Source: SIG307 sp964609025
Lineage (GTDB): Bacteria; Bacillota; Clostridia; Lachnospirales; Lachnospiraceae
NCBI GenBank assembly: GCA_964609025.1
Contig: CAZSQM010000014.1
Span: forward strand, 14,694 to 78,693
Direction of reading: 5' to 3'
DNA length: 64,000 bases
A program made the position numbers and the translations under genes. The notes under the pieces are model-generated. The model was not told the origin of the DNA, made no database searches, and saw only the letters and a list, made by a program, of their open reading frames with translations. Each line of letters begins with the position of its first letter. The stretch's first letter is position 1. Of this stretch, positions 34,787 through 43,596 are shown piece by piece.

Positions 34787-35053
34787 ATGATTAGCAAAGA
34801 GAAAAAGGCAGAAATTATTGCAGCATACGGAAGAAATGCAAATGATACCGGTTCGCCGGAGGTTCAGATTGCGCTTCTTACCGCAAGAATCAACGAACTG
34901 ACAGAGCATCTGAAGGTAAACCAGAAGGATCATCATTCCAGACGCGGTCTGTTAAAGATGGTTGGTCAAAGACGCGGCATGCTGGAATACTTAAAGAAGA
35001 ACGACCTGGAAGGATATCGTTCTTTGATTGAGCGTTTGGGTCTGAGAAAGTAA
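34787..35053 (+). CDS. rpsO: 30S ribosomal protein S15
   Basis: 88 residues, canonical length. NDTGSPEVQIALLTARINEL, then DHHSRRGLLKMVGQRRGMLEYL, is the S15 signature that binds the central domain of 16S rRNA. TTAGGAGG precedes the ATG. It is monocistronic with its own promoter, leader and terminator; unlike in many bacteria, pnp is not adjacent (it lies 13 kb away). Confidence 0.97.
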   Translation: MISKEKKAEIIAAYGRNANDTGSPEVQIALLTARINELTEHLKVNQKDHHSRRGLLKMVGQRRGMLEYLKKNDLEGYRSLIERLGLRK

Positions 35054-35077
35054 GCAGACGGCGAAGCTGTTGCATGA

Positions 35078-35108
35078 GGGGCGTTCCGGTACGGGAGCGC
35101 CCTTTTTG
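35078..35108 (+). terminator. Terminator after rpsO
   Basis: GGGGCGTTCC (35078-35087) pairs with GGGAGCGCCC (35093-35102), allowing a G-T pair, followed by TTTTTGTG. Confidence 0.88.
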
Positions 35109-35196
35109 TGATACAGGAAAGTTCTCGGGACTTTCCGCGACATAAAAATGCGGTCGGAGATGCCGCCCGCTACAAAGGATAGAAAGGAAGGATTAC

Positions 35197-36105
35197 TTGT
35201 ATACTTATACGGCATCGCAATGGTTATTTTTCTTTTATTTTTATTGCGTATTCGGCTGGTGCTTTGAAACTACCTATGTGTCTATTTGTCAGAAAAGGTT
35301 TGTCAACCGGGGCTTTATGCGAGGACCTTATCTGCCGCTGTACGGTACGGGAGCGATTGTTATGCTTTTTGTTTCCCTGCCCTTTCAGGATAATTTAATC
35401 CTTACCTTTTTTGCGGGATGTATCGGGGCAACCATATTGGAATATGTAACCGGTGTTGTAATGGAAGCGCTGTTTAAGGTGCGGTACTGGGATTACTCGA
35501 ACCAGAAGCTTCAGTTTCAGGGACACATCTGCCTGTCTTCCTCCCTTGCGTGGGGAGCGCTTACCATATTTTTGACGAGAGTGCTTCACGAACCGGTAGA
35601 ACGGCTGGCGTTAGCAATTCCGGAGCAGATACTTACGCCGTGTTTGTATGTGGTTACGATAGTGGTGGCGGCAGATTTTACCCTGTCCGTAAAAGCGGCG
35701 CTGGATTTGCGCGATGTTTTGGTAAAGCTGGAAAAAGCGAAGAAAGAACTGGAACTGTTGCAGAAGCGTCTGGACGTGGTGATTGCCTTTGCGGAAGACA
35801 CAGCGGAGAAAAAGAAGCGGGAGCGCAGCCTGCGTACGGAGGAACTGATTGCGGTATTGGAAGAACGGTTTGCAAAATTCCGTGAAATGCGTACGGGGAA
35901 TAGCGCCATAGCGGAGGAATTAATCAATCTGCGGGAACGTTTTGTGGAGCTGCGAAGCAGGCGGGAACAGCTTGGTAAGGTAGAGAAAGGCTATAAAAGG
36001 CATCTGCTTTTAAACAACCCGTCCATGCGCTCGGAACGCTTTAAGGAGGCTTTGGAAACATTGAAAAAGTCGGCGGCGGAGCGATATAAGAAAAACGGGA
36101 AATAA
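35197..36105 (+). CDS. CmpB-type putative ABC transporter permease with coiled-coil tail
   Basis: 302 residues. Start codon is TTG at 35197, supported by AAGGAAGG five bases upstream. Residues 1-165 are membrane: FFYFYCVFGWCFETTY, NRGFMRGPYLPLYGTGAI, EYVTGVVMEALF and WDYSNQKLQFQGHICL are the family signatures shared with the short paralogue at 1388-1816. Residues 170-300 are highly charged (LVKLEKAKKELELLQKRL and further Glu/Lys/Arg runs) and predicted coiled coil, which the short form lacks. Function is unknown despite the permease label; the soluble tail suggests a scaffold or partner-binding role. It ends before a strong terminator. Confidence 0.82.
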   Translation: MYTYTASQWLFFFYFYCVFGWCFETTYVSICQKRFVNRGFMRGPYLPLYGTGAIVMLFVSLPFQDNLILTFFAGCIGATILEYVTGVVMEALFKVRYWDYSNQKLQFQGHICLSSSLAWGALTIFLTRVLHEPVERLALAIPEQILTPCLYVVTIVVAADFTLSVKAALDLRDVLVKLEKAKKELELLQKRLDVVIAFAEDTAEKKKRERSLRTEELIAVLEERFAKFREMRTGNSAIAEELINLRERFVELRSRREQLGKVEKGYKRHLLLNNPSMRSERFKEALETLKKSAAERYKKNGK

Positions 36106-36106
36106 C

Positions 36107-36157
36107 AGAGGGACTGTGTCCGGGCTTTGTCAGCCTTCGTACACGGTCCCTCTTTTC
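36107..36157 (+). terminator. Terminator between convergent CmpB-type gene and pyrI
   Basis: Arms 36107-36119 (AGAGGGACTGTGT) and 36141-36153 pair over 13 positions with one G-T pair, followed by TTTCTTT. Lying between converging genes, it may work in both directions. Confidence 0.85.
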
Positions 36158-36168
36158 TTTGCCTTGTG

Positions 36169-36597
36169 TTACTTTTCCCGTTTAAACTTTTGTTCACAGT
36201 ACTCGCAGCGGTAAATGGCATGCGCACGGTCGGTCAGCTTAAAACGGTGCGGAAGCTCCTGCTCAATCGAAGTGATGCAGCGCGGGTTTTTGCAGCGGAT
36301 AATGTTTGTGACACGTTCCGGGAGATTTAGTTTTCTCTTTTCCGCAATAACGCCGTTTTTGATAATGTTAATCGTAATATTCGGGTCTAAAACGCCCAGA
36401 ATATCAAAGTCGATGTCAATGGGCCCTTCGATTTTAATAATGTCTTTCTTGCCCATGACATTGCTTCGAGCATTTTTTATAATGGCAACACAGGCGTCGC
36501 TCTTTTCTAACTCGAGATAGCGGTAGATATCCATTGCGCCTCCGGCTACAATGTGGTCCATGACAACGCCTTCCTGTATTCCTCCGATATTCAGCAT
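36169..36597 (-). CDS. pyrI: Aspartate carbamoyltransferase regulatory subunit
   Basis: 142 residues. The N-terminal allosteric domain (GVVMDHIVAGGAMDIYRYL, then GKKDIIKIEG) precedes the zinc domain with C102 and C107 (CKNPRC) and C131 and C134 (CEYC), the four ligands that hold the catalytic-subunit interface. It binds CTP/ATP to tune pyrimidine synthesis. AAAGGAG precedes the ATG. It lies 27 bases after pyrB in one operon. Confidence 0.96.
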   Translation of the reverse strand: MLNIGGIQEGVVMDHIVAGGAMDIYRYLELEKSDACVAIIKNARSNVMGKKDIIKIEGPIDIDFDILGVLDPNITINIIKNGVIAEKRKLNLPERVTNIIRCKNPRCITSIEQELPHRFKLTDRAHAIYRCEYCEQKFKREK

Positions 36598-36624
36598 AGT
36601 AATCTCCTTTCAGAATGTGAAACT

Positions 36625-37548
36625 CTATTCGGTAACGGTAATTCCGAGCAATGTCATAATCAGTGCCATTCGTACATAAACACCGAAATTTGCCTGCTTG
36701 AAATAAACGGCGCGCGGGTCGTCGTCGACTTCGGTAGAAATTTCGTTCACACGCGGAAGCGGATGGAGAATCAGCATATCCTCCCTGGCAGTCTGCAATT
36801 TGCGTTTGTCGAGAATAAACGTGTCCTTTAAGCGGATATAGTCTTCTTCGTTAAAGAAACGTTCCTTCTGTACTCTGGTCATATAGAGAATGTCTAACTC
36901 CGGCAGAACGGCTTCTAAATTATTGGTTTCCTGATACGGAATGTTCTTGGCGTCTAAGGTTTCCTCCCTCAAATAGGCAGGAATCCGCAGTTCCTCCGGT
37001 GAGATTAAAATAAAGCGCGTATTTGGGTAGCGGACCATAGCGTTAATCAGAGAGTGCACGGTTCTGCCGAATTTTAAGTCGCCGCAGAAGCCGATGGTTA
37101 AGCCGTCCAGCCGCCCTTTCAGATGCTTGATGGTAAGCAGGTCGGTCAGAGTCTGGGTCGGATGGTTGTGACCGCCGTCGCCTGCGTTGATGACCGGAAT
37201 GGAAGAGTGCATGGAAGCGACTAACGGAGCTCCTTCCTTCGGATGGCGCATCGCGCAGATATCGGCATAGAAGGAAATGACGCGGATCGTGTCCGCAACA
37301 CTTTCGCCCTTTGCCGCAGACGAAGAATCGGCAGAAGAAAAACCAAGAACACTACCGCCGAGATTCAGCATTGCAGCTTCAAAACTAAGACGGGTACGTG
37401 TACTTGGTTCATAAAATAAAGTCGCTAATTTTTTGCCCTGACAGCAATGGGAATATTTCTCAGGGGAGGAATAAATATCCTCGGCAAGGGTGAGCAAATC
37501 GGAAAGCTCGTCCGGTGACAAATCTAACGGGCTGATTAAATGTTTCAT
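36625..37548 (-). CDS. pyrB: Aspartate carbamoyltransferase catalytic subunit
   Basis: 307 residues. FYEPSTRTRLSFEAAMLNLG is the carbamoyl-phosphate site; HPTQTLTDLLTIK and ILHPLPRVNEIS are further catalytic segments. It makes N-carbamoyl-aspartate. ACGGAGG precedes the ATG. The promoter at 37597-37625 is close, leaving a leader of about 40 bases, too short for a PyrR attenuator; control is probably mainly allosteric through PyrI. Confidence 0.97.
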   Translation of the reverse strand: MKHLISPLDLSPDELSDLLTLAEDIYSSPEKYSHCCQGKKLATLFYEPSTRTRLSFEAAMLNLGGSVLGFSSADSSSAAKGESVADTIRVISFYADICAMRHPKEGAPLVASMHSSIPVINAGDGGHNHPTQTLTDLLTIKHLKGRLDGLTIGFCGDLKFGRTVHSLINAMVRYPNTRFILISPEELRIPAYLREETLDAKNIPYQETNNLEAVLPELDILYMTRVQKERFFNEEDYIRLKDTFILDKRKLQTAREDMLILHPLPRVNEISTEVDDDPRAVYFKQANFGVYVRMALIMTLLGITVTE

Positions 37549-37596
37549 AGCTACCTCCGTAAGTATTTCTGCTAATAGAAAGCCATATTTTCAACT

Positions 37597-37625
37597 ATTA
37601 TACAGTATCGAACCTGTTTTGACAA
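37597..37625 (-). promoter_or_regulatory. Promoter of pyrBI
   Basis: On minus, TTGTCA (37620-37625), a 17-base spacer, then a perfect TATAAT (37597-37602). Confidence 0.85.
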
Positions 37626-37878
37626 CCCCCTAATTTTATCGTTTGAAGCCGTAGGGAAAGTGCCGTCGCACAAGTCTGCGAATAACAAAGTGCCCGGTCT
37701 GTTACATAAAATGAGGGATTGTAAGCAGACCGGGCTGGGATAAGATGGATAAAAATCGGGAAATTGCCGCACTAAGGTGCGGGGCTCCCCCTTCTTGCTG
37801 TCTTAGATCGTTTCCGTCATCCGGCTGCCTGTCCGCAGTCTATGATTTTTGCAGACGCAGCGCCGGGGTGGCAACCTC
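37626..37878. other. Intergenic region between pyrBI promoter and uxaC end, with two hairpins
   Basis: No gene is supported here. GCCCGGTCTG (37692-37701) and CAGACCGGGC (37726-37735) form a perfect 10-bp stem, and CCGCAC / GTGCGG (37767-37772 and 37777-37782) a perfect 6-bp stem. Either could end uxaC transcripts on minus, though neither has a strong T-run. Confidence 0.5.
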
Positions 37879-39279
37879 TTAGAAGCCAAAATAACGGATA
37901 CAGTTGTGATAGGAGATATCCTGCACCATTTTTCCGAGAAATTCCATATCTGCCGGGTATTCGCCGTTTTCTACCCAGGTACCGATAAGGTTACAGAGGA
38001 TTCGGCGGAAATATTCGTGTCTGGTATAGGAAAGGAAGCTTCTCGAATCGGTCAGCATACCGATAAAGTTGGAGAGAAGTCCTAAATTTGCGAGAGAGGT
38101 CATCTGCTCGGTCATTCCGGTTTTATTGTCGTTGAACCACCATGCGGAGCCGTGCTGGATTTTTCCGATTGCGGAAGAATCCTGGAAGCACCCGATAATT
38201 GTGCCGATAGCGGCATTGTCCACCGGATTTAAGGAATAGAGAATGGTACGCGGGAGCTCGTCGGTTTCGTTTAATGCGTTTAAAAAGGCGGCGAGTTCTG
38301 CGGAACAGTTGATGGAGTTAATGCAGTCAAAACCGGTGTCCGGACCGATTGCGCAAAACAGTCTGGTGTTGTTGTCGCGACGGGTGCCGTAGTGAAGCTG
38401 CATTGCCCAGTTTAAACGGTGGTATTCCTTTCCCATAAACAGAAGAAAAGCGGATTTGAAACGCAGCTGTTCCTCCGGGGAAGGCATTTCACCGGATAAG
38501 CGCTTCTCGAAAATAGCAGCAATTTCTTCTTCGCTTGCCGGTGCATACATAACGAATTCCAGCCCATGGTCGGATACTTTGCAGCCCATTGAAGCAAAGA
38601 AGTCAAGACGTACCTTGAGCGCCTCCTTCAGGTCTGCATAGGTTTCGATTTTTACGCCGCTCACAGCGGATAATTTTGTCAGATAGTCGGTATAGTCCGG
38701 CTTTTCCAGATTCATTGCCTTGTCCGGGCGCCATGCCGGAAGTACCTGCACGTCAAAGGAGTCATCCTCGGCAATCAGCTTGTGCCATGCAAGGGAATCA
38801 ATCGGGTCGTCGGTAGTGCAGATGATGGTAACGTTGGAGCGCTTAATCAGATTTCTAACGCTGAAGTCCGCTTCGGCAAGCTTTTGATTGCAGAGCTTCC
38901 AGACCTCGTCCGCCGTTTCCGGGGAGAGCGTGCCCTCATAGCCGAAATATCTCTTCAGTTCTAAATGGCTCCAATGGTAGAGCGGGTTGCCGATTGCTTT
39001 TTGCAGGGTAGCAGCCCATGCAAGGAACTTTTCATAGTCGCTTGCGTCACCGGTAATATACTTTTCTTCAACCCCGTTTGAACGCATCTGGCGCCATTTG
39101 TAGTGGTCGCCGCCAAGCCATACCTGCGTAATGTTTTCAAACTTCCGGTCTTCGGCGATTTCCTGCGGGTTGATGTGGCAGTGGTAGTCGATAATCGGCA
39201 TTTTTGCGGCATAGTCATGGTAGAGCGTTTTTGCGGTGTCGTTCGAGAGTAAAAAGTCATTTCCCATAAACGGTTTCAT
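37879..39279 (-). CDS. uxaC: Glucuronate/galacturonate isomerase
   Basis: 466 residues from ATG 39279 (AAGGATATC upstream). MPIIDYHCHINPQEIAED gives the metal-binding HxH of the amidohydrolase-like UxaC family; WLGGDHYKWRQMRSNGV and the C-terminal SLANLGLLSNFIGMLTDSRSF, with YTRHEYFRRILC, are family signatures. It isomerises D-galacturonate to D-tagaturonate and D-glucuronate to D-fructuronate. It lies 41 bases downstream of the LacI-family gene and probably shares its transcript, with uxaBA-kdgK divergent. Confidence 0.97.
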   Translation of the reverse strand: MKPFMGNDFLLSNDTAKTLYHDYAAKMPIIDYHCHINPQEIAEDRKFENITQVWLGGDHYKWRQMRSNGVEEKYITGDASDYEKFLAWAATLQKAIGNPLYHWSHLELKRYFGYEGTLSPETADEVWKLCNQKLAEADFSVRNLIKRSNVTIICTTDDPIDSLAWHKLIAEDDSFDVQVLPAWRPDKAMNLEKPDYTDYLTKLSAVSGVKIETYADLKEALKVRLDFFASMGCKVSDHGLEFVMYAPASEEEIAAIFEKRLSGEMPSPEEQLRFKSAFLLFMGKEYHRLNWAMQLHYGTRRDNNTRLFCAIGPDTGFDCINSINCSAELAAFLNALNETDELPRTILYSLNPVDNAAIGTIIGCFQDSSAIGKIQHGSAWWFNDNKTGMTEQMTSLANLGLLSNFIGMLTDSRSFLSYTRHEYFRRILCNLIGTWVENGEYPADMEFLGKMVQDISYHNCIRYFGF

Positions 39280-39320
39280 AGTGATATCCTTCTTTCTTAT
39301 CAGTTTTCTTATTCTTAAAA

Positions 39321-40319
39321 TCAGTACGCGGTTCCGCGGGCAATAAAGTCGTTGGAAATGGTAGTTTTGTTCGGAACATCCGCACCTTGCAAAATTCGCA
39401 TCAGAGTGTTTACGGTAGTGATGCTTAAGGTTTCCACATGGTTGTCCAGGGTGGAGAGCTCCGGCTCGGTACAGACGCAAAGCAGCGAATTGTTGTAGCC
39501 GACGATTTCCAAATCCGTTGGAACAGAGATACCGGCAGCGCCCGCAAACTTTACCGCGGCAACGGCAAGACAGTCTTCGGCGGTCAGAATAGCGTCGTAA
39601 GAACAGCCCTTCTCATATAAAGAAAGCAGAAAGTCCCTTGTTTCCGGTATGTTGTCGGAGCAAAGCCGCACGGAATCTTCCGTAAGCGGGAGACCGACGT
39701 GTTCGATACCGTCGCAGAAGCCTTTGCGCTTGCTGCGGCTGCTGTTACTGTCGGAGCGGTAGAGAAACAAAAAGCGTTTTCTGCCGTGTTCCGCCAGACG
39801 GCAGACTGTGTCGAATACTGCCTGATAGTCGTCGCAGAGCGTGCAGTAAATGTTCGGGTGATTTAAATAGCCGTTAATCATCATCACCGGCACTTCGTTT
39901 GCGGCGGCAATAATATATTCATTGTCCTGCTTTGTAGATTCCAAATAGTGGGAACCAACCATAATAACGGCATCAACCCGTTTGGAAAGCAGAAGACGGA
40001 GGTAGTTTTTTTTGTTTTCAAGCTCGTAGCCTGTGCAACATAAAAATGATTCATACCCGTTTCTGCGGAGCGCCTGTTCAATATAGTAGACCGCATTTGC
40101 CAAAAAGGTATCGGAAGAATCCGAACACAGAATGCCGATGGTGTGCATGGTGTTCAGCCCAAGCCCCCTTGCAAATACGTTCGGCGTATAACCGAGTTCT
40201 TCCATGACCGTCAGGACTTTATGTTTGGTTTTATCGCTGACGTTCTGGTTCCCATTTAATACGCGGGATACGGTGGCGATGGAAACGCCTGCTTTTTTGG
40301 AAACATCGTAAATATTCAT
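39321..40319 (-). CDS. LacI-family regulator of hexuronate catabolism
   Basis: 332 residues. The N-terminal helix-turn-helix and hinge, NIYDVSKKAGVSIATVSRVL then NGNQNVSDKTKHKVL, are classical LacI. Residues 60-332 are a periplasmic-binding-like sensor (TIGILCSDSSDTF ... GIEHVGLPLTEDSVRL). The context, flanked by uxaC (same strand) and uxaB (divergent), makes a hexuronate-pathway regulator likely. Both divergent promoters are near-consensus, and a CGTTT-type palindrome sits just after the uxaB -10 box. The inducer may be tagaturonate, fructuronate or a related intermediate (inference). Confidence 0.93.
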   Translation of the reverse strand: MNIYDVSKKAGVSIATVSRVLNGNQNVSDKTKHKVLTVMEELGYTPNVFARGLGLNTMHTIGILCSDSSDTFLANAVYYIEQALRRNGYESFLCCTGYELENKKNYLRLLLSKRVDAVIMVGSHYLESTKQDNEYIIAAANEVPVMMINGYLNHPNIYCTLCDDYQAVFDTVCRLAEHGRKRFLFLYRSDSNSSRSKRKGFCDGIEHVGLPLTEDSVRLCSDNIPETRDFLLSLYEKGCSYDAILTAEDCLAVAAVKFAGAAGISVPTDLEIVGYNNSLLCVCTEPELSTLDNHVETLSITTVNTLMRILQGADVPNKTTISNDFIARGTAY

Positions 40320-40367
40320 ATGAAAGCCCTTACAAAATCAAACAAAAAAATAAAGCAACATAAGTTT

Positions 40368-40396
40368 ATTATACACCAGTAGAGAACGGACTGCAA
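40368..40396 (-). promoter_or_regulatory. Promoter of lacI-type regulator and uxaC
   Basis: On minus, TTGCAG (40391-40396), 17 bases, TATAAT (40368-40373). It faces away from the uxaB promoter, with 43 bases between the two -35 boxes. Confidence 0.8.
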
Positions 40397-40439
40397 GCGG
40401 ATTTTACAAAAAAATATTAGAAATTAAACCGAAAACCGA

Positions 40440-40468
40440 TTGACAGGGCGATGAAAAGTGTGTACAAT
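40440..40468 (+). promoter_or_regulatory. Promoter of uxaB-uxaA
   Basis: TTGACA (40440-40445), a 17-base spacer, then TACAAT (40463-40468), a near-consensus promoter 45 bases upstream of the uxaB start. Confidence 0.87.
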
Positions 40469-40473
40469 CAGGT

Positions 40474-40487
40474 TGTAAACGCTTACA
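40474..40487 (+). promoter_or_regulatory. LacI/CcpA-type operator (cre-like) at the uxaB start site
   Basis: TGTAAACGCTTACA fits the cre consensus TGWAANCGNTNWCA at every position and is a near-palindrome with central CG, typical of LacI-family operators. It lies five bases after the -10 box, so binding would block initiation. Either CcpA or the adjacent LacI-family protein could be the ligand. Confidence 0.8.
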
Positions 40488-40513
40488 AAAAGAGTGTTAT
40501 TAAGGAGAAGGTT

Positions 40514-41989
40514 ATGAAAAACTTGAATCGAAAGACGGCAGCCGAAAGAAAGGAAGTAAAGGAGTATCCGGTAAAGGTGCTTCAGTTCGGCGAGGGGAAT
40601 TTTCTGCGCGGCTTTGTAGACGCTATGATAGACATTGCAAACGAAAAGGGGTTGTTTGAAGGAAGCGTTGCGGTAGTAAAGCCGATTGCGGCAGGAAGTC
40701 TTGCGGCGTTTCATACGCAGGAAGGGGTTTACACCTTATCCCTCAGAGGTAGGGAAAACGGAGAAACGAGAGTGGAAAACCGTATTATCACCTGTATTAC
40801 GGATGCGGTAGATGTGGTTTCGGAGTATGAACGGTATGCGGCGTATGCCGCGTGCGAAACGCTTCGTTTTGTCGTATCAAATACAACAGAGGCGGGTATC
40901 GTATATGAAGACGGGGATTTGTTTACCGACGCACCGCCGAAGACCTATCCGGCGAAGTTGACCAAGCTTCTTTATGAGCGTTTTTGTCACTTCCGCGGAG
41001 CAAAGGAAAAAGGTCTGATTGTGATTCCGTGCGAGTTAATCGAAGACAACGGCGGTACGCTGAAAGCATGTGTGAAGCAGTATGCCGCACGCTGGGAACT
41101 GGGCGATGCGTTTGAGGCATGGCTGGAGGAAGCCTGCTGCTTTTGCTCGACTCTTGTGGACCGTATTGTAACCGGTTATCCGAAGGAAGAGGTAGAGCGC
41201 CTTTGGGATGAGTTCGGCTATGAGGACCGGTTGCTTGATACCGGAGAGTTGTTTGCACTCTGGGTCATTGAGAGCGCATGGGATATCAGTGAAGAACTGC
41301 CGTTAAAAAAGGCGGGACTTCCGGTGGTTTTTACCGACAATCAGAAGCCGTACCGGGAACGGAAGGTGCGGATTTTAAACGGCGCACACACTTCGTTTGT
41401 GCTTGCTTCTTATTTGGCGGGCAACGATTTTGTCGGCCAGTCCATGCAGGATGAAACTGTGCGTAAGTTTATGACAGACACGGTGTTTGAAGAAATTATC
41501 CCGACTTTATCCTTACCGGAGGAGGACTGTAAGCAGTTCGCAAAGGCGGTGATTGAGCGGTTTGAAAATCCGTTTATCCGGCATGCGTTACTGGATATTT
41601 CCTTAAATTCGGTCGCAAAGTGGAAAGCGAGATGTAAGGCGAGTCTTACGGGATACCTGGAGCGCTTCGGTACGCTGCCGAAGCATCTGGTCTTTTCCCT
41701 TGCGGCGCTTTTGTGTTTCTATTCGGCAACGAAGGAAGAAGACGGGGCGCTTGTCGGACAGAGAGGGGAGGATACCTACCGAATCCGCGATAATGCGGAG
41801 GTGCTGGAGTTTTTCCGCACCCATTGTACATTACCGGCGGAGGAATTTGTCCGTGGATTTCTCACAAACGAGGCATTCTTCGGCGAGGATATGACAAAAT
41901 ATGCGGGACTGGAGAAAGCGGTCTGCGGGTATGTTAAGCTGATAAGAGAGTGCGGGATGCGAAAGGCGCTGGAACAGATAAACGCATAG
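40514..41989 (+). CDS. uxaB: Tagaturonate reductase
   Basis: 491 residues from ATG 40514 (AAGGAGA upstream). VKVLQFGEGNFLRGFVDAMID is the NAD-binding start of the mannitol/altronate dehydrogenase family; FVVSNTTEAGIVY, IPCELIEDNGGTLK, TLVDRIVTGYPKEE and KVRILNGAHTSFV (catalytic Lys/Asn/His) are UxaB blocks. It reduces D-tagaturonate to D-altronate. It is the first gene of the operon with uxaA, under the operator at 40474-40487. Confidence 0.96.
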   Translation: MKNLNRKTAAERKEVKEYPVKVLQFGEGNFLRGFVDAMIDIANEKGLFEGSVAVVKPIAAGSLAAFHTQEGVYTLSLRGRENGETRVENRIITCITDAVDVVSEYERYAAYAACETLRFVVSNTTEAGIVYEDGDLFTDAPPKTYPAKLTKLLYERFCHFRGAKEKGLIVIPCELIEDNGGTLKACVKQYAARWELGDAFEAWLEEACCFCSTLVDRIVTGYPKEEVERLWDEFGYEDRLLDTGELFALWVIESAWDISEELPLKKAGLPVVFTDNQKPYRERKVRILNGAHTSFVLASYLAGNDFVGQSMQDETVRKFMTDTVFEEIIPTLSLPEEDCKQFAKAVIERFENPFIRHALLDISLNSVAKWKARCKASLTGYLERFGTLPKHLVFSLAALLCFYSATKEEDGALVGQRGEDTYRIRDNAEVLEFFRTHCTLPAEEFVRGFLTNEAFFGEDMTKYAGLEKAVCGYVKLIRECGMRKALEQINA

Positions 41990-42015
41990 AGGCAGAAAAT
42001 AAGCGGAGGATGGCA

Positions 42016-43512
42016 ATGCAGGAATGGATTCGAATTCATGCGCAGGATACGGTGGCAGTTGCGCTCTGCGACCTTCCCGCGGGAAAAGAAATCGTAATCG
42101 ACGGGAAAACGGTTGTAATTACGGAAGCGATTCCGCGGGGACATAAGTTTGCGCTGGAGTGCAGGAACGAAGGAGAGAATATCATCAAATACGGCAGTCC
42201 TATCGGGCACGCCGTAAAAAAGATACAGCCGGGGGAATGGGTGCATACCCACAATATGAAAACAAATCTCGGAGCTGTGACGGAGTATGAGTATCATCCG
42301 AAAACGGCTGCGGGCGGACGGACGGAAGTAACGCCTGCGTTACCCGATACCTTTTTAGGGTTTCGCCGGGAGGACGGCAGCGTCGGGATTCGGAATGAAA
42401 TCTGGATTCTTCCGACGGTGGGCTGTGTGAATTCGGTGGTGCAGGCAATGGAGCGCAGCGCAAGAGAGCGCATAAAAGGGACGGTGGAGGATGTGATTGC
42501 GTTTTCCCATCCTTACGGCTGTTCCCAGATGGGGGAGGATCAGGAGAATACGAGGCAGATTCTTGCGGATTTGGCGCGTCACCCGAACGCAGGCGGTGTT
42601 CTGGTGGTCGGACTGGGTTGCGAGAACAGTAATATAGAGGTGTTAAAGCCGTACCTCGGAGCGTTTGATGAAAGGCGGATTAAGTTTTTGGTCTGTCAGG
42701 AGGCGGAGGACGAAGCAGCAGAGGCGGCAAGGCTGTTGGATGAGTTAATCGCATATGCGGGAGGCTTTGTCCGGGAGGAAATACCGGTATCGGAGCTGGT
42801 GGTCGGAATGAAATGCGGCGGTTCGGACGGATTGTCCGGCATTACCGCAAATCCGGTAGTCGGCGCGTTTTCCGATTTGCTTTGCGGCTGCGGCGGAACA
42901 ACGGTACTGACGGAGGTGCCGGAAATGTTCGGCGCGGAAACGCTTTTAATGGAGCGGTGCGAAACAAAGGAATTGTTTGATAAGACCGTGGCAATGATTA
43001 ATGATTTTAAAGAATACTTTTTGCGGCACGGGCAGACAATTTATGAAAACCCTTCTCCGGGAAACAAACAGGGCGGCATTTCCACGTTAGAGGATAAGTC
43101 CCTTGGCTGCACGCAGAAGTCGGGCAGTGCGAACGTGGCGGATGTGCTTTCGTACGGAGAGCGGGTCAGGACAAAAGGGTTAACTCTTTTATCGGCTCCG
43201 GGAAACGATTTGGTGGCTTCCACCGCACTGGCGGCGGCGGGTGCACAGCTGATTCTGTTTACGACCGGACGGGGAACGCCCTTTGCGGCTCCGGTGCCGA
43301 CGGTTAAGATTTCCACAAATACCGCCCTCGCAAAAAAGAAACAAAACTGGATTGATTTTGACTGCGGTATTTTAACGGAAGCGTCCACCAAAGAGGAGTG
43401 TGCCGCAATGCTGTTTTCCTATGTGTGTTCCGTGGCATCCGGCGAACGGGTAAAGGCAGAGCAGGCGGGCTATCACGATATGGCGATTTTTAAGCAGGGA
43501 GTTACTTTATAA
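42016..43512 (+). CDS. uxaA: Altronate dehydratase
   Basis: 498 residues. ATG 42016 is chosen because CGGAGG lies seven bases upstream; ATG 42010 is too close to it. An N-terminal SAF domain (residues 1-75, EIVIDGKTVVITEAIPRGHKF) precedes the iron-dependent dehydratase domain: FLGFRREDGSVGIRNEIWIL, TVGCVNSV, HPYGCSQMGEDQ, LGCENSNIE, MKCGGSDGLSGITANP and NKQGGISTLEDKSLGCTQKSG. It converts D-altronate to 2-keto-3-deoxygluconate. kdgK follows after an 84-base gap with hairpins. Confidence 0.96.
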   Translation: MQEWIRIHAQDTVAVALCDLPAGKEIVIDGKTVVITEAIPRGHKFALECRNEGENIIKYGSPIGHAVKKIQPGEWVHTHNMKTNLGAVTEYEYHPKTAAGGRTEVTPALPDTFLGFRREDGSVGIRNEIWILPTVGCVNSVVQAMERSARERIKGTVEDVIAFSHPYGCSQMGEDQENTRQILADLARHPNAGGVLVVGLGCENSNIEVLKPYLGAFDERRIKFLVCQEAEDEAAEAARLLDELIAYAGGFVREEIPVSELVVGMKCGGSDGLSGITANPVVGAFSDLLCGCGGTTVLTEVPEMFGAETLLMERCETKELFDKTVAMINDFKEYFLRHGQTIYENPSPGNKQGGISTLEDKSLGCTQKSGSANVADVLSYGERVRTKGLTLLSAPGNDLVASTALAAAGAQLILFTTGRGTPFAAPVPTVKISTNTALAKKKQNWIDFDCGILTEASTKEECAAMLFSYVCSVASGERVKAEQAGYHDMAIFKQGVTL

Positions 43513-43520
43513 GAGAACCC

Positions 43521-43558
43521 CACACCGAAGGGTGTGTCGGCAAACGGCAGTCATGCCG
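43521..43558 (+). other. Two small hairpins between uxaA and kdgK
   Basis: CACACC-GAAG-GGTGTG (43521-43536) and CGGCA / TGCCG (43538-43542 and 43554-43558) fill the 84-base gap. Without T-runs they look like processing or stability elements within an operon. Confidence 0.5.
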
Positions 43559-43596
43559 CGCAATAGAAGATTATCAAGAAAAAGGAGAGTAAAACA

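Noticed and set aside
37549..37596. PyrR attenuator before pyrB
   Set aside because: The promoter leaves only about 40 bases of leader, with no terminator/antiterminator stems.
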